This document shows positions 1 to 6,832 of a stretch of 13,010 nt of DNA, piece by piece (within the stretch, counting starts at the first letter, position 1; every line of letters starts with the position of its first letter). The notes under the pieces were generated by a model, which was not told where the DNA came from, searched no databases, and worked only from the letters and a program-made list of their open reading frames with translations. Source of the stretch: Nitrososphaerota archaeon (GTDB lineage Archaea; Thermoproteota; Nitrososphaeria; Nitrososphaerales; CADDZS01); assembly GCA_027886785.1 (NCBI GenBank), contig JAPCJV010000012.1, positions 1 through 13,010 on the forward strand. Direction: 5' to 3'. The translations under genes were made by a program, and so were the position numbers.

Positions 1-1121
1 AAAAAACCTTTCTTCTTCTCGTCTTCAATTTGCTTGAACTGCTTCAAAAGATCTTTCTGCTTTTCAGTTAACTTAACTGGCACACTTACATTAAGTGTGA
101 CCAGTTCGTTACCCCTGCTCGAACTCCCCATCATCGGCATTCCTTTTCCCTTTAATCTTAAGGTCGCACCAGTCTGAGAACCAGGGGGAATTGTGATCTC
201 AGCACCGGCCCCATCAATGGTGGGAACCTGTACTATTGATCCCAAAGCGGCACTTGCCATATCAACCGAGACCACACAGGTCAGGTCATTTTCTTCCCGT
301 TTGAACATTTTGTGGGGAAGGACGTGGCACATAACATAAAGATCCCCTGCCGAGGTACCACTCTCACCGGCGTCTCCCTCTCCCCGGAGTCGGAGAGATG
401 ATTCGCTCTCAATTCCAGCCGGAATTTTCACCGTAATTTTTCTGTTTCTCTGGACCGTCCCATTTCCCTTGCAATCACGGCACGGGTTGTCAAGTACCTC
501 TCCCTTGCCCTTACAAGCACGACAAGTTTCGATCCGTACAAACTGTGCGAATCCGGAGGAGCTTATTCTCTGGACTTGACCTCTTCCTCCGCACTCGGTG
601 CATACCCTGGGAGTACTCCCGGGCCGCGAACCTGTGCCCTTACAAACAGAGCAGCGTTCTGTCCGCGGAATATCTATCTCCGTCGCCAGACCGCTTGCGA
701 CCTGCTCTAGAGTCAAGTCAAGATCGTACCTAAGATCAGCCCCCCGACGAGATCCCCTTCCGGAACCGGTCATGTTACCAAAGAACATGTCGAAAATGCT
801 TCCACCAAATCCTCCAAATCCTCCGAAGCCCAAATCCCGGAGGATTTCGTCGAAGTTAGCAGTTCTGAAAATGTCCTCCGAAGTGTATTTTCCTTGGATT
901 CCCTCGTGCCCGAACCTATCGTATTGAGCTCTTTTTGCGTCGTCCGATAATACGGCGTAAGCCTCCGACACTTCTTTGAAGCGGTCTTCCGCACCTTCAG
1001 CCTTGTTTCTATCCGGATGATACTGATGCGCGAGCTTCCGATATGAGGTTTTGATTTGGTCCTTATTGGCGTCTTTGGGAACGCCTAAAACCTCGTAGTA
1101 GTCCCTCTTCTCTGCTGACAT
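1..1121 (-). CDS. dnaJ: Type I DnaJ (Hsp40) co-chaperone, C-terminus cut by window edge
   Basis: DnaJ delivers unfolded clients to DnaK and stimulates its ATPase in the cytoplasm. The reading frame is open from an ATG at 1121 to the left edge (about 373 codons). Its N-terminus reads MSAEKRDYYEVLGV, a J-domain, with the HPD triad at residues 35-37. A glycine/phenylalanine-rich stretch with three FGG repeats follows. Four zinc-binding CxxCxGxG repeats come next: CSVCKGTG, CTECGGRG, CRACKGKG and CRDCKGNG (roughly nt 460-670), so this is a full type I protein. After them comes the substrate-binding beta region with a DLYV motif. The visible end, EDEKKGFF, resembles the normal C-terminal helix of the family, so probably only a few residues are missing. 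It lies 18 bp after the dnaK stop, the usual bacterial order, and is likely co-transcribed with dnaK. No strong ribosome-binding site is visible before the ATG. Confidence 0.96.
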   Translation of the reverse strand, partial: MSAEKRDYYEVLGVPKDANKDQIKTSYRKLAHQYHPDRNKAEGAEDRFKEVSEAYAVLSDDAKRAQYDRFGHEGIQGKYTSEDIFRTANFDEILRDLGFGGFGGFGGSIFDMFFGNMTGSGRGSRRGADLRYDLDLTLEQVASGLATEIDIPRTERCSVCKGTGSRPGSTPRVCTECGGRGQVQRISSSGFAQFVRIETCRACKGKGEVLDNPCRDCKGNGTVQRNRKITVKIPAGIESESSLRLRGEGDAGESGTSAGDLYVMCHVLPHKMFKREENDLTCVVSVDMASAALGSIVQVPTIDGAGAEITIPPGSQTGATLRLKGKGMPMMGSSSRGNELVTLNVSVPVKLTEKQKDLLKQFKQIEDEKKKGF

Positions 1122-1139
1122 CTCTATTTTGACTCACAC

Positions 1140-3014
1140 TCAGTCTTTTCTTGGCCCAGATTCCTGATCCACTTTGTATTCCGCATCGACCACTTTTTGA
1201 CCGGAGGAACCATCCGTGGAACTTGTCGTCGAGCCAGCAGAAGAAGCCGTAGAAGCTGCCGCTGCAGCTGCCTGTTGATAAGCTACTGTTCCAACTTCCT
1301 TCAAGACGTTGGTCAACGCTTCGCTTTTCTGCTTGATAGTATCCATGTCCGCTCCAGCCATTGCATCTTTCAGTTCTTTGGATGCATTGTCCAACTTTGT
1401 CAAGAGATCCGCTGGTATCTTGTCTTTGAGATCAGACTTTGTCTTCTCAACAGTGTATAGGAGACTGTCTGCCTGATTTCTTGTCTCTGCCTCTTCCCGT
1501 TTCTTCTTGTCTGCTTCTGCGAACTGCTCTGCTTCTTTCACCATCCGCTCCTTTTCTTTATCTGAGAGTTTCGTAGACGCGGTTATTGAAATTCCACCCT
1601 GTTTTCCTGTCGCCATATCCTTAGCCGAAACATTGAGTATGCCATTTGCATCAATGTCGAAAGTCACTTCCACCTGTGGAACTCCCCTCGGCGCGGGTGG
1701 GATCCCAGTCAGGTTGAAATTTCCTAGGGAGACGTTATCTGAAGCCATGGCCCTTTCACCCTGGAGAACGTGGATTGTGACGGTAGTTTGGAAATCGGCT
1801 GCTGTTGTAAAAATCTGACTCTTCTTAGTAGGAATCGTTGTATTCCTGTCTATGATTTTGGTGAGAACACCACCCATGGTTTCTACGCCTAGTGATAAAG
1901 GAGTGACATCCAGCAGAAGTATGTCGGTAACTTCACCAGAAAGTACAGCTCCCTGAATCGAAGCCCCCATTGCAACACATTCCATAGGATCGACGCCTCT
2001 CTCCGCCGGCCTGCCCATAATCTTCTCTACGAAATTCCTCACGATCGGCATTCTCGTTGGCCCCCCGACTAGAATGATTTTGTCCACCTGGTTCGGTTCT
2101 AACTTGGCATCATTCAGAGCCTGCATCGTTGGATTCATGCACCTCTCTATAATGGGATTGATCAATTCCTCCAGCTTTGCTCTAGTGAATGTTAAAGCCA
2201 AATTCTTGGGCCCTGAGGCATCCGAAGCAATAAACGGCAGATTGATTTCGGTATTCACAGTCGTCGAGAGTTCGATCTTCGCTTTCTCTCCGGCTTCTCT
2301 AACTCTCTGAATCGCCACTTTGTCGTTTCTGATATCCACTCCACTTTGAGCTTTGAATTGGGCGACGATATAGTCCACGATCACGTTATCCATGTCCGTA
2401 CCGCCTAACTGAGTGTCACCACTCGTGGACTTTACTTCAAAGACTCCTCCTCCAAATTCCATTATGGTTACGTCCAGAGTTCCTCCTCCAAGATCGAATA
2501 CCATTATTTTCTGATCCTTTCCGGCCTTGTCAAGTCCGTACGCCAAAGAAGCAGCCGTCGGTTCGTTGATAATTCTTACAACTTCCAAGCCCGCGATCGC
2601 ACCCGCATCTTTTGTCGCTTGACGCTGATTATCGTTAAAGTACGCAGGGACGGTAATCACTGCTTTGTCAATCTTCTCTCCGAGAAAAGCTTCAGCGTCC
2701 GCCCTAATTTTCTGCAGAATGAAGGCCGATATTTGCTGGGGAGTGTATTCTTTGCCGTACTCCTTTACTTTGTAATCGGTGCCCATCTTCCGCTTGATTG
2801 CCATAATGGTGCCGTCGGGATTTGACACCGCTTGTCTCCTAGCCGGTTCACCCACCAAAAGTTGCCCGTCCTTCGTGAAGGCGACATACGATGGAAACGC
2901 CTTCCCGCCTACACTGGTCCCTTCAGCGCTCGGAATAATGGTTGGACGACCACCCATCATTACTGCCGCTGCGGAATTGCTCGTCCCAAGATCGATTCCT
3001 ATTATTTTTGCCAT
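1140..3014 (-). CDS. dnaK: Molecular chaperone DnaK (Hsp70)
   Basis: This ATP-driven chaperone binds exposed hydrophobic segments; GrpE exchanges its nucleotide and DnaJ loads its clients. The 624-residue protein begins with an ATG and the phosphate-binding motif IDLGTSNS (7-14). The catalytic lysine lies in AIKR (Lys74). Other Hsp70 signatures follow: [25 protein letters not shown] and LVGGPTRMP, then the linker [14 protein letters not shown] and the substrate-binding beta domain. The helical lid ends in an Ala/Ser/Thr/Gly-rich linker and the tail VVDAEY, typical of true DnaK. Between AIKRKMG and the YTPQQIS segment it lacks the roughly 24-residue insert of proteobacterial DnaK. It carries about four extra residues at SVGGKAF (34-40), where most DnaK proteins have RTTPS. 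From memory, Thermoplasmatales DnaK has the same variant. It sits 47 bp after grpE and 18 bp before dnaJ. Confidence 0.99.
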   Translation of the reverse strand: MAKIIGIDLGTSNSAAAVMMGGRPTIIPSAEGTSVGGKAFPSYVAFTKDGQLLVGEPARRQAVSNPDGTIMAIKRKMGTDYKVKEYGKEYTPQQISAFILQKIRADAEAFLGEKIDKAVITVPAYFNDNQRQATKDAGAIAGLEVVRIINEPTAASLAYGLDKAGKDQKIMVFDLGGGTLDVTIMEFGGGVFEVKSTSGDTQLGGTDMDNVIVDYIVAQFKAQSGVDIRNDKVAIQRVREAGEKAKIELSTTVNTEINLPFIASDASGPKNLALTFTRAKLEELINPIIERCMNPTMQALNDAKLEPNQVDKIILVGGPTRMPIVRNFVEKIMGRPAERGVDPMECVAMGASIQGAVLSGEVTDILLLDVTPLSLGVETMGGVLTKIIDRNTTIPTKKSQIFTTAADFQTTVTIHVLQGERAMASDNVSLGNFNLTGIPPAPRGVPQVEVTFDIDANGILNVSAKDMATGKQGGISITASTKLSDKEKERMVKEAEQFAEADKKKREEAETRNQADSLLYTVEKTKSDLKDKIPADLLTKLDNASKELKDAMAGADMDTIKQKSEALTNVLKEVGTVAYQQAAAAAASTASSAGSTTSSTDGSSGQKVVDAEYKVDQESGPRKD

Positions 3015-3039
3015 AATTATTTTCCCTTCTTATTTTTCA

Positions 3040-3059
3040 ACTGATTTTGTAAATTCAGT
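3040..3059. promoter_or_regulatory. 20-bp imperfect dyad in the grpE-dnaK gap
   Basis: The sequence ACTGATTTTGTAAATTCAGT has 5-bp outer arms (ACTGA/TCAGT) and 3-bp inner arms (TTT/AAA), so 16 of 20 positions are symmetric. It lies just after the grpE stop and 25 bp before the dnaK ATG. The central gap is only 2 nt, so a protein-binding dyad seems more natural than an RNA hairpin, although the outer arms alone could pair. No known archaeal heat-shock operator is claimed. A purine-rich AGAAGGG follows it about 10 nt before the dnaK ATG and may help translation. Confidence 0.4.
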
Positions 3060-3061
3060 AC

Positions 3062-3754
3062 TCACAATTGCGGAGGATTTTCTTCCGCTCCCTCTTCTTG
3101 AACAGGTGATCCATCCTTTACCGGAGGGGATAGTTTTTCAGACGAGTTCTTTTCTTTCTTTGGACTTTTTTGCCGCGCAACCTCGACCATTGCAGGCTTT
3201 ATCACTTTTCCGCCGGCTGTGTAGCCCTGACTTATGACGGAAATTATCTTTCCTTGTTCTTGAATCTCTGTGTCTTGAAAAGCAACCACCTCGTGCAAAC
3301 TTGGATCGAAATTGGTGCCAAGTTCTGCTTCAATTGGTTTTACATCTTCAGCTTTCAAAATACCTTCAATTCGAGAACTAACTAATCGCAAGCCATCGAA
3401 AAGACCCGATTTGTCGGATGTTTCAGAAAGCTTCAATGCCCTATCGAGATCCTCTTTTATCGAAATAATCTCCATAATCCAGGAAATCCGCACTTGAGCT
3501 CTCGCTTCAATTAAGAATCGATCAGCATGTTTCTGAGTGTTGATCAGATCGGCCTGAAGATACTTCATCCTGTTGGCAAAGTCATATGATTTCCGACGCT
3601 CTTTTTGCAACTCTTCATTCATATTCTCTAACTCAATTTTCATTAGATCAATTTCCGATGGAGCTTCAACGCTTTTCCGCTCCTCAATCTTGTCATTACC
3701 CATCTCCCTGTTTTCATCACTTGGAGCTTCAACACTTACCAACGAGTTCTGCAC
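3062..3754 (-). CDS. grpE: Nucleotide exchange factor GrpE
   Basis: GrpE releases ADP from DnaK and acts as a homodimer. The 230-residue product has a charged N-terminal arm, a long helical segment (about 34-115) matching the GrpE dimer stalk, and a C-terminal beta-wing. The wing shows GTNFDPSLHEVVAF (146-159) and ISQGYTAGGKVIKPAMVEVAR (about 174-194), the most conserved GrpE stretches. Beyond it is an unusual 36-residue tail rich in Lys, Glu, Ser and Pro. The hexapeptide SVEAPS occurs twice near the N-terminus (7-12 and 28-33), with the DNA GTTGAAGCTCCA repeated exactly. The start used is GTG at 3754, about 40 nt after a TATA-like box; an ATG at residue 18 is an alternative that would remove the first repeat. 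It is first in the grpE-dnaK-dnaJ operon. Confidence 0.95.
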   Translation of the reverse strand: MQNSLVSVEAPSDENREMGNDKIEERKSVEAPSEIDLMKIELENMNEELQKERRKSYDFANRMKYLQADLINTQKHADRFLIEARAQVRISWIMEIISIKEDLDRALKLSETSDKSGLFDGLRLVSSRIEGILKAEDVKPIEAELGTNFDPSLHEVVAFQDTEIQEQGKIISVISQGYTAGGKVIKPAMVEVARQKSPKKEKNSSEKLSPPVKDGSPVQEEGAEENPPQL

Positions 3755-3774
3755 CGGCCCAGCTAAAGATACAA

Positions 3775-3792
3775 TACATCATCGTGCTTGCA
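3775..3792 (-). repeat. Copy 1 of an 18-bp direct repeat upstream of grpE
   Basis: On the minus strand this copy reads TGCAAGCACGATGATGTA. It matches a second copy at 3905-3922 at 15 of 18 positions in the same orientation. It lies between the TATA box and the expected transcription start of grpE, where an initiator or operator would be placed. Confidence 0.5.
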
Positions 3793-3800
3793 TATAAACG
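3791..3800 (-). promoter_or_regulatory. TATA-like box for the grpE-dnaK-dnaJ operon
   Basis: On the minus strand the sequence reads CGTTTATATG, a good match to an archaeal TATA box. It is about 40 nt before the GTG start of grpE. With the usual spacing of about 25 nt, transcription would start near 3770 and give a leader of about 15 nt. It directly abuts the first copy of an 18-bp repeated motif (3775-3792). Confidence 0.55.
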
Positions 3801-3904
3801 CAAAGGTTCGCAAGTAGATAATTCTCAAATTTGGGGAATTTTCGATTTCCTTAGCCATGGTTCTGAGTCAAAGAGAGCTTTAGGTCTCGTAACAAATTTA
3901 AGAT

Positions 3905-3922
3905 TACCCCATCGTACTTGCA
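3905..3922 (-). repeat. Copy 2 of an 18-bp direct repeat upstream of grpE
   Basis: On the minus strand this copy reads TGCAAGTACGATGGGGTA, preceded by the AT-rich AATTTT. It is 130 bp further from grpE than copy 1 and in the same orientation. It may be a second regulator site or the relic of a duplicated promoter. Confidence 0.45.
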
Positions 3923-4053
3923 AAAATTGCCCGATGATGCGCGTGGCTACGCCATGCTGGAAGAGCCGTCTGAGTCTTATCGGATTTCGAATTGAAAGAT
4001 TCGATGCACCATTATGACTGTGATGTGGCTCCCTAATTACGATGGCAGAGGGT

Positions 4054-4081
4054 TCTGAATTTTTGAGAGGAAGAATTCAGA
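4054..4081. other. Hairpin-forming inverted repeat downstream of pus10
   Basis: The arms TCTGAATTTTT (4054-4064) and AAGAATTCAGA (4071-4081) flank the 6-nt loop GAGAGG. Eight outer pairs are perfect. The ninth would be a G-U pair in plus-strand RNA, or a C-A mismatch in minus-strand RNA, followed by two more pairs. It is about 53 nt past the pus10 stop and has no following T-tract in that direction, so it is not a classic terminator. It could mark the pus10 3' end or belong to an unannotated transcript. Confidence 0.4.
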
Positions 4082-4133
4082 TTTCCAGTCTATCGTTCAG
4101 AAGGCGGGTAATGCGCGGAGTTTCGACTGCGAG

Positions 4134-5342
4134 TTAAGCACTGTCAGAAAGCTCCCATTCCTTTTGGAGCTGATGAGAAGCCGGAGCCTGGATTTTCTTA
4201 ATTCTTACGTCCAGTATGTCGAATGGTCTGCGTGGGTCAATTTCGTAGCCCAAAAGAGCTTCCGACAGGTTCGGTTCGACACTGTTATCGATTCCATTTA
4301 CGAGCTTCTTAAGCGGGATTCCTCCGTCGCACATTACATTCATATGGATGACATTTCCATTTTCGAGAACTTCCAGCTTGATCGATTCGATTCTTTTCCG
4401 GACAGCTCTGAGTTTCCTCGAGAGCCGAACTGTGGCCCATAGATGGGAAAACTTGGACTCTACAGTCTCTACTTGGGCCTCATCTAAAGTAGCCCCTCCA
4501 GGCTTTCTTAACAAATTAATCGATGCGACAATCTCGAACTGAGGGACAACAGTGACTTTAGTATTCAAAAGTTGCATTTTCGAGATTCTGATGCCATTTA
4601 GTCGCACAGCTCGACGCTCTTTGTTTATCTTAAAACCGGAACTTTTCTCAATTGCCCTCATCCCTCTTTTCTTTGGTTTTATGATTTCGACGTAAAATGG
4701 TCTGCCCGAACCTTCAACCAAACTATTTTCGTCTTCACTTCCTAACCAGACAAAATTACAAGACTCTGCGTCGAACATTTTGACAAGTACCGCTGTTATG
4801 ATACCTTGCACGCTTTTTGGAGAACGCCCTTCGTAATTACATTGAGCACAACCCAATCCGTTGCAAATATTACAAAGTACACTTCTTTGTGGGATCCCAC
4901 GGTCGAACTTCTGGTACCGCCCACTCATCCACAAAGCTCTTGGAATTATTGTAAATGTCTTCTCGGCCAGTGAAACAAGAATCGTCAAATCCGGTCTGGA
5001 GTAATCGATCCTTTTTTTGAGATAGAAGTTAATTTTCTTGCTTAGGAATTTGGTGGTCTGTGTTTTGATGCCTTCGTGACCCTTGATTTTGAATCTTGAT
5101 CTAAGCTCGTCTTCTCTGTCAAGAATCGACTGAGGAATAGATGCGCCAATCAGAAAAGTGTCAAATTCATAACCATGCAGTTTCTCCATGACGGCATCCG
5201 AAATAGAAGGCAAAGCATCTAGTGATCCCTCACAGAGAAAGCACGAAGTGGAAGATTGATCACGGGTGTTTGGCTTGAAGCTTTCTCTCGCCGAACAGTA
5301 TTTGCATAAGGCAATTCTCTGCAAGACAATCGAGGAAGCCAA
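4134..5342 (-). CDS. pus10: tRNA pseudouridine synthase Pus10 (psi54/psi55), divergent
   Basis: Archaeal Pus10 converts U54 and/or U55 of the tRNA T-loop to pseudouridine. The 402-residue product has the N-terminal zinc site of the family (Cys13, Cys16, Cys34, Cys37), then a THUMP-like region. The family hallmark GRYQKFDRGIPQ is at 141-152, followed by a CNICNGLGCAQC cluster (157-168) and SVQ. The catalytic motif, normally G-R-E-D followed by an R-M-L-G stretch, reads GSEDENSLVEG here. The aspartate (204) and GRPF (213-216) are kept, but the arginine is replaced. Near the C-terminus the usual GG-x-Y-I-K segment is GGIPLKKLV, so a conserved tyrosine is also missing; LDVRIKKI matches the family end. 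The start is TTG at 5342; a TTG six codons further in is an alternative. Family assignment is strong; which uridine it modifies is unknown. Confidence 0.9.
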   Translation of the reverse strand: MASSIVLQRIALCKYCSARESFKPNTRDQSSTSCFLCEGSLDALPSISDAVMEKLHGYEFDTFLIGASIPQSILDREDELRSRFKIKGHEGIKTQTTKFLSKKINFYLKKRIDYSRPDLTILVSLAEKTFTIIPRALWMSGRYQKFDRGIPQRSVLCNICNGLGCAQCNYEGRSPKSVQGIITAVLVKMFDAESCNFVWLGSEDENSLVEGSGRPFYVEIIKPKKRGMRAIEKSSGFKINKERRAVRLNGIRISKMQLLNTKVTVVPQFEIVASINLLRKPGGATLDEAQVETVESKFSHLWATVRLSRKLRAVRKRIESIKLEVLENGNVIHMNVMCDGGIPLKKLVNGIDNSVEPNLSEALLGYEIDPRRPFDILDVRIKKIQAPASHQLQKEWELSDSA

Positions 5343-5381
5343 ATAGGATGAAACCTTTGAATTACTTCTTTTCCCGGAGAT

Positions 5382-5446
5382 TCCGAATCAGCAGATGATC
5401 CGGATATGTGCACATTCCATAATTTACGCTAAAATAGTTATTCGGA
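5382..5446. promoter_or_regulatory. Probable pus10 promoter region with clustered palindromes
   Basis: In this gap between srp54 and pus10, ATCCGGAT (5398-5405) is immediately followed by ATGTGCACAT (5406-5415), both perfect palindromes. Both lie between 7-bp inverted arms TCCGAAT (5382-5388) and ATTCGGA (5440-5446). On the minus strand, TATA-like elements at 5429-5438 (CTATTTTAGC) and 5419-5428 (GTAAATTATG) would place a start near the palindromes and give pus10 a leader of about 60 nt. The promoter role is inferred from position. Confidence 0.4.
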
Positions 5447-5451
5447 TGTAC

Positions 5452-6780
5452 CTATTGTTTGTTCATCTGCTTGAGCATTGCTCTAAACTGTCTTCCCTTG
5501 CTTGCTTTCATGACCGATTTTGCTTGCTTGTAACGATTCAGCAGATCCTTTACTTCGCGCTCCGCGACACCTGTCCCCCGGGCGATCCTCTTGATCCTCT
5601 GAGAATTCAAGAGATCAGGGTCGTCCCTCTCTTTTGGCGTCATACCCTGAATCATGGCTCGCCAGTACTTCATTTTCCCTTCAATTTCCTCAATGTTTTC
5701 TGACTGAAGGTTTGCCTGCGAAAAGCCGGGAAGAGATTCAATGATTTTTCTTAACGATCCCATCTTCTTCACCGACTCAATCTGTAATAAGAAATCATTC
5801 ATAGTGAGTTTGCCTGCCATCATTCTTTTGATCTGTTTTTCGTCCGCTACATTTTCAAGTTCCTTCGCTCTCTCCAAAAGAGCCTGCAAATCCCCCATCC
5901 CGAGCAATCTTCCGACAAACCTGGTGGGGCTAAACGATTCGAGATCATCTACTCGTTCTCCGGTACCGATAAAGAAAATCCTCGCACCGGTAGCAGCAGC
6001 CGCAGCAAGCGCACCTCCGCCTTTAGCTGCACCATCCAGTTTAGTAATTATTATGCCACCGACTGGCACGGTCTTGTGAAACGACTCGGCCTGAGCGAAA
6101 GCAGCCTGACCGATCGTCCCATCGATGACGAGGAATGCCGTATCCGGATTCACTGCGTTCGAGATCTGTTTCATCTCGTCAAGGAGTCCCTGCTCTTCTT
6201 TATGACGTCCCGCAGTATCGACTAAAATGACATTCATATTCTGCTCCTTGAAATTTTCAACACCCACTTTCGCGACCTCCGCAGAATTCTTTTCGTTTTC
6301 CATCGCAAAAACGTGGACATTGATATCAGATGCGATAGTTCTAAGCTGGGTGATTGCGCCCGGCCTAAAAGTATCCGCGGCCACTACACCTACGCGGTAT
6401 CCTTTGCGAACGAGAAGCCTGCTCAGCTTCCCCACTGTGGTCGTTTTGCCACTTCCCTGTATTCCTATTAGGAGAATCACGTTTGCACGGTTCGTCGGAA
6501 GGTCAAGTTTTCCTTCGGTCCCAAGAATTCTTACGAATTCTTCGTAGAGAATTTTTACGATCTGGTCTTTTCTCGGAAGGCCCGGGGAAGGCTTTTCTTC
6601 AAGCGCTCTCTTCTCGATCCTTTGGCAGACCTCGAGAACTATCTTTACATTAACATCACTGTAAAGCAGAGTACGCTGAATGTCTTTGACAAACTCCTTG
6701 ATCTCTCTCTCATCAACGGAAGAAGCTCCAACGAGTTTGTTGACTGCATTTTGAAAGCCTTCCTTCAGTTTATCGAGCAT
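5452..6780 (-). CDS. srp54: Signal recognition particle GTPase SRP54 (Ffh)
   Basis: SRP54 binds signal sequences and 7S RNA and docks ribosomes at the membrane through the receptor FtsY. The 442-residue protein shows the N-domain helices (1-90), then the G-domain: P-loop GIQGSGKTTT (106-115), DTFRPGA (136-142), DTAGR (188-192), TKLDG (246-250) and GTGE (272-275). The M-domain (about 300-442) is methionine-rich and contains the RNA-binding helix SQRIKRIARGTGVAEREV. DTFRPGA differs from the more usual DTFRPAA by one residue, which I regard as a lineage variant. Length is normal and the ATG at 6780 aligns with the family start. The gene follows dph6 by 52 bp, and a TATA-like box lies in that gap, so it may be transcribed independently or together with dph6. 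Confidence 0.98.
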   Translation of the reverse strand: MLDKLKEGFQNAVNKLVGASSVDEREIKEFVKDIQRTLLYSDVNVKIVLEVCQRIEKRALEEKPSPGLPRKDQIVKILYEEFVRILGTEGKLDLPTNRANVILLIGIQGSGKTTTVGKLSRLLVRKGYRVGVVAADTFRPGAITQLRTIASDINVHVFAMENEKNSAEVAKVGVENFKEQNMNVILVDTAGRHKEEQGLLDEMKQISNAVNPDTAFLVIDGTIGQAAFAQAESFHKTVPVGGIIITKLDGAAKGGGALAAAAATGARIFFIGTGERVDDLESFSPTRFVGRLLGMGDLQALLERAKELENVADEKQIKRMMAGKLTMNDFLLQIESVKKMGSLRKIIESLPGFSQANLQSENIEEIEGKMKYWRAMIQGMTPKERDDPDLLNSQRIKRIARGTGVAEREVKDLLNRYKQAKSVMKASKGRQFRAMLKQMNKQ

Positions 6781-6809
6781 GGTAACCTTTTGGTAAGGTT
6801 TGAACCTCG

Positions 6810-6817
6810 ATTTAAGT
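6810..6817 (-). promoter_or_regulatory. TATA-like box for srp54
   Basis: The minus strand reads ACTTAAAT about 30 nt before the srp54 ATG, which would give a very short leader or a leaderless mRNA. Between box and start is an inverted repeat AACCTT-5-AAGGTT (6784-6800) that could be an operator or a small leader hairpin. Confidence 0.4.
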
Positions 6818-6832
6818 TTGCCACATATGCAA

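Larger units (their letters stand above)
3755..4133. other. 379-bp gene-free gap between pus10 and grpE
   Basis: This is the longest stretch without a convincing gene. It holds the grpE promoter, the two 18-bp repeat copies, a small inverted repeat TCGAAT-6-ATTCGA (3987-4004) and a stronger hairpin (4054-4081). I looked for a tRNA cloverleaf, T-arm, C/D-box pair and a HrcA-type CIRCE operator on both strands and saw none that was convincing. A 31-codon minus-strand frame (3763-3858) overlaps the promoter and is probably chance. Confidence 0.6.

Noticed and set aside
598..927. Plus-strand frames opposite dnaJ and dnaK (for example 598-927, 2779-3237)
   Set aside because: They are antisense shadows of strongly supported chaperone genes.
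3763..3858. 31-codon minus-strand frame beginning MAKEIENSPN upstream of grpE
   Set aside because: It runs over the grpE TATA box and the expected transcription start, has no supporting start signal, and is short enough to arise by chance.
3925..4012. Possible tRNA-like stretch with TTCGAAT and a following CACCA
   Set aside because: No acceptor stem, D-arm or anticodon arm can be paired at proper spacing on either strand; TTCGAAT is part of a simple inverted repeat.
3586..4017. 143-codon plus-strand frame reaching into the pus10-grpE gap
   Set aside because: Its first 170 nt are antisense to grpE, the composition is not protein-like, and no domain is recognisable.
4020..4057. C/D-box guide RNA candidate (GTGATGT with a later CTGA)
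   Set aside because: The C box has a mismatch, spacing of internal boxes is wrong, and no matching D'/C' pair is present.
3755..4133. HrcA/CIRCE heat-shock operator
   Set aside because: No TTAGCACTC-N9-GAGTGCTAA type repeat was found upstream of grpE or dnaK.
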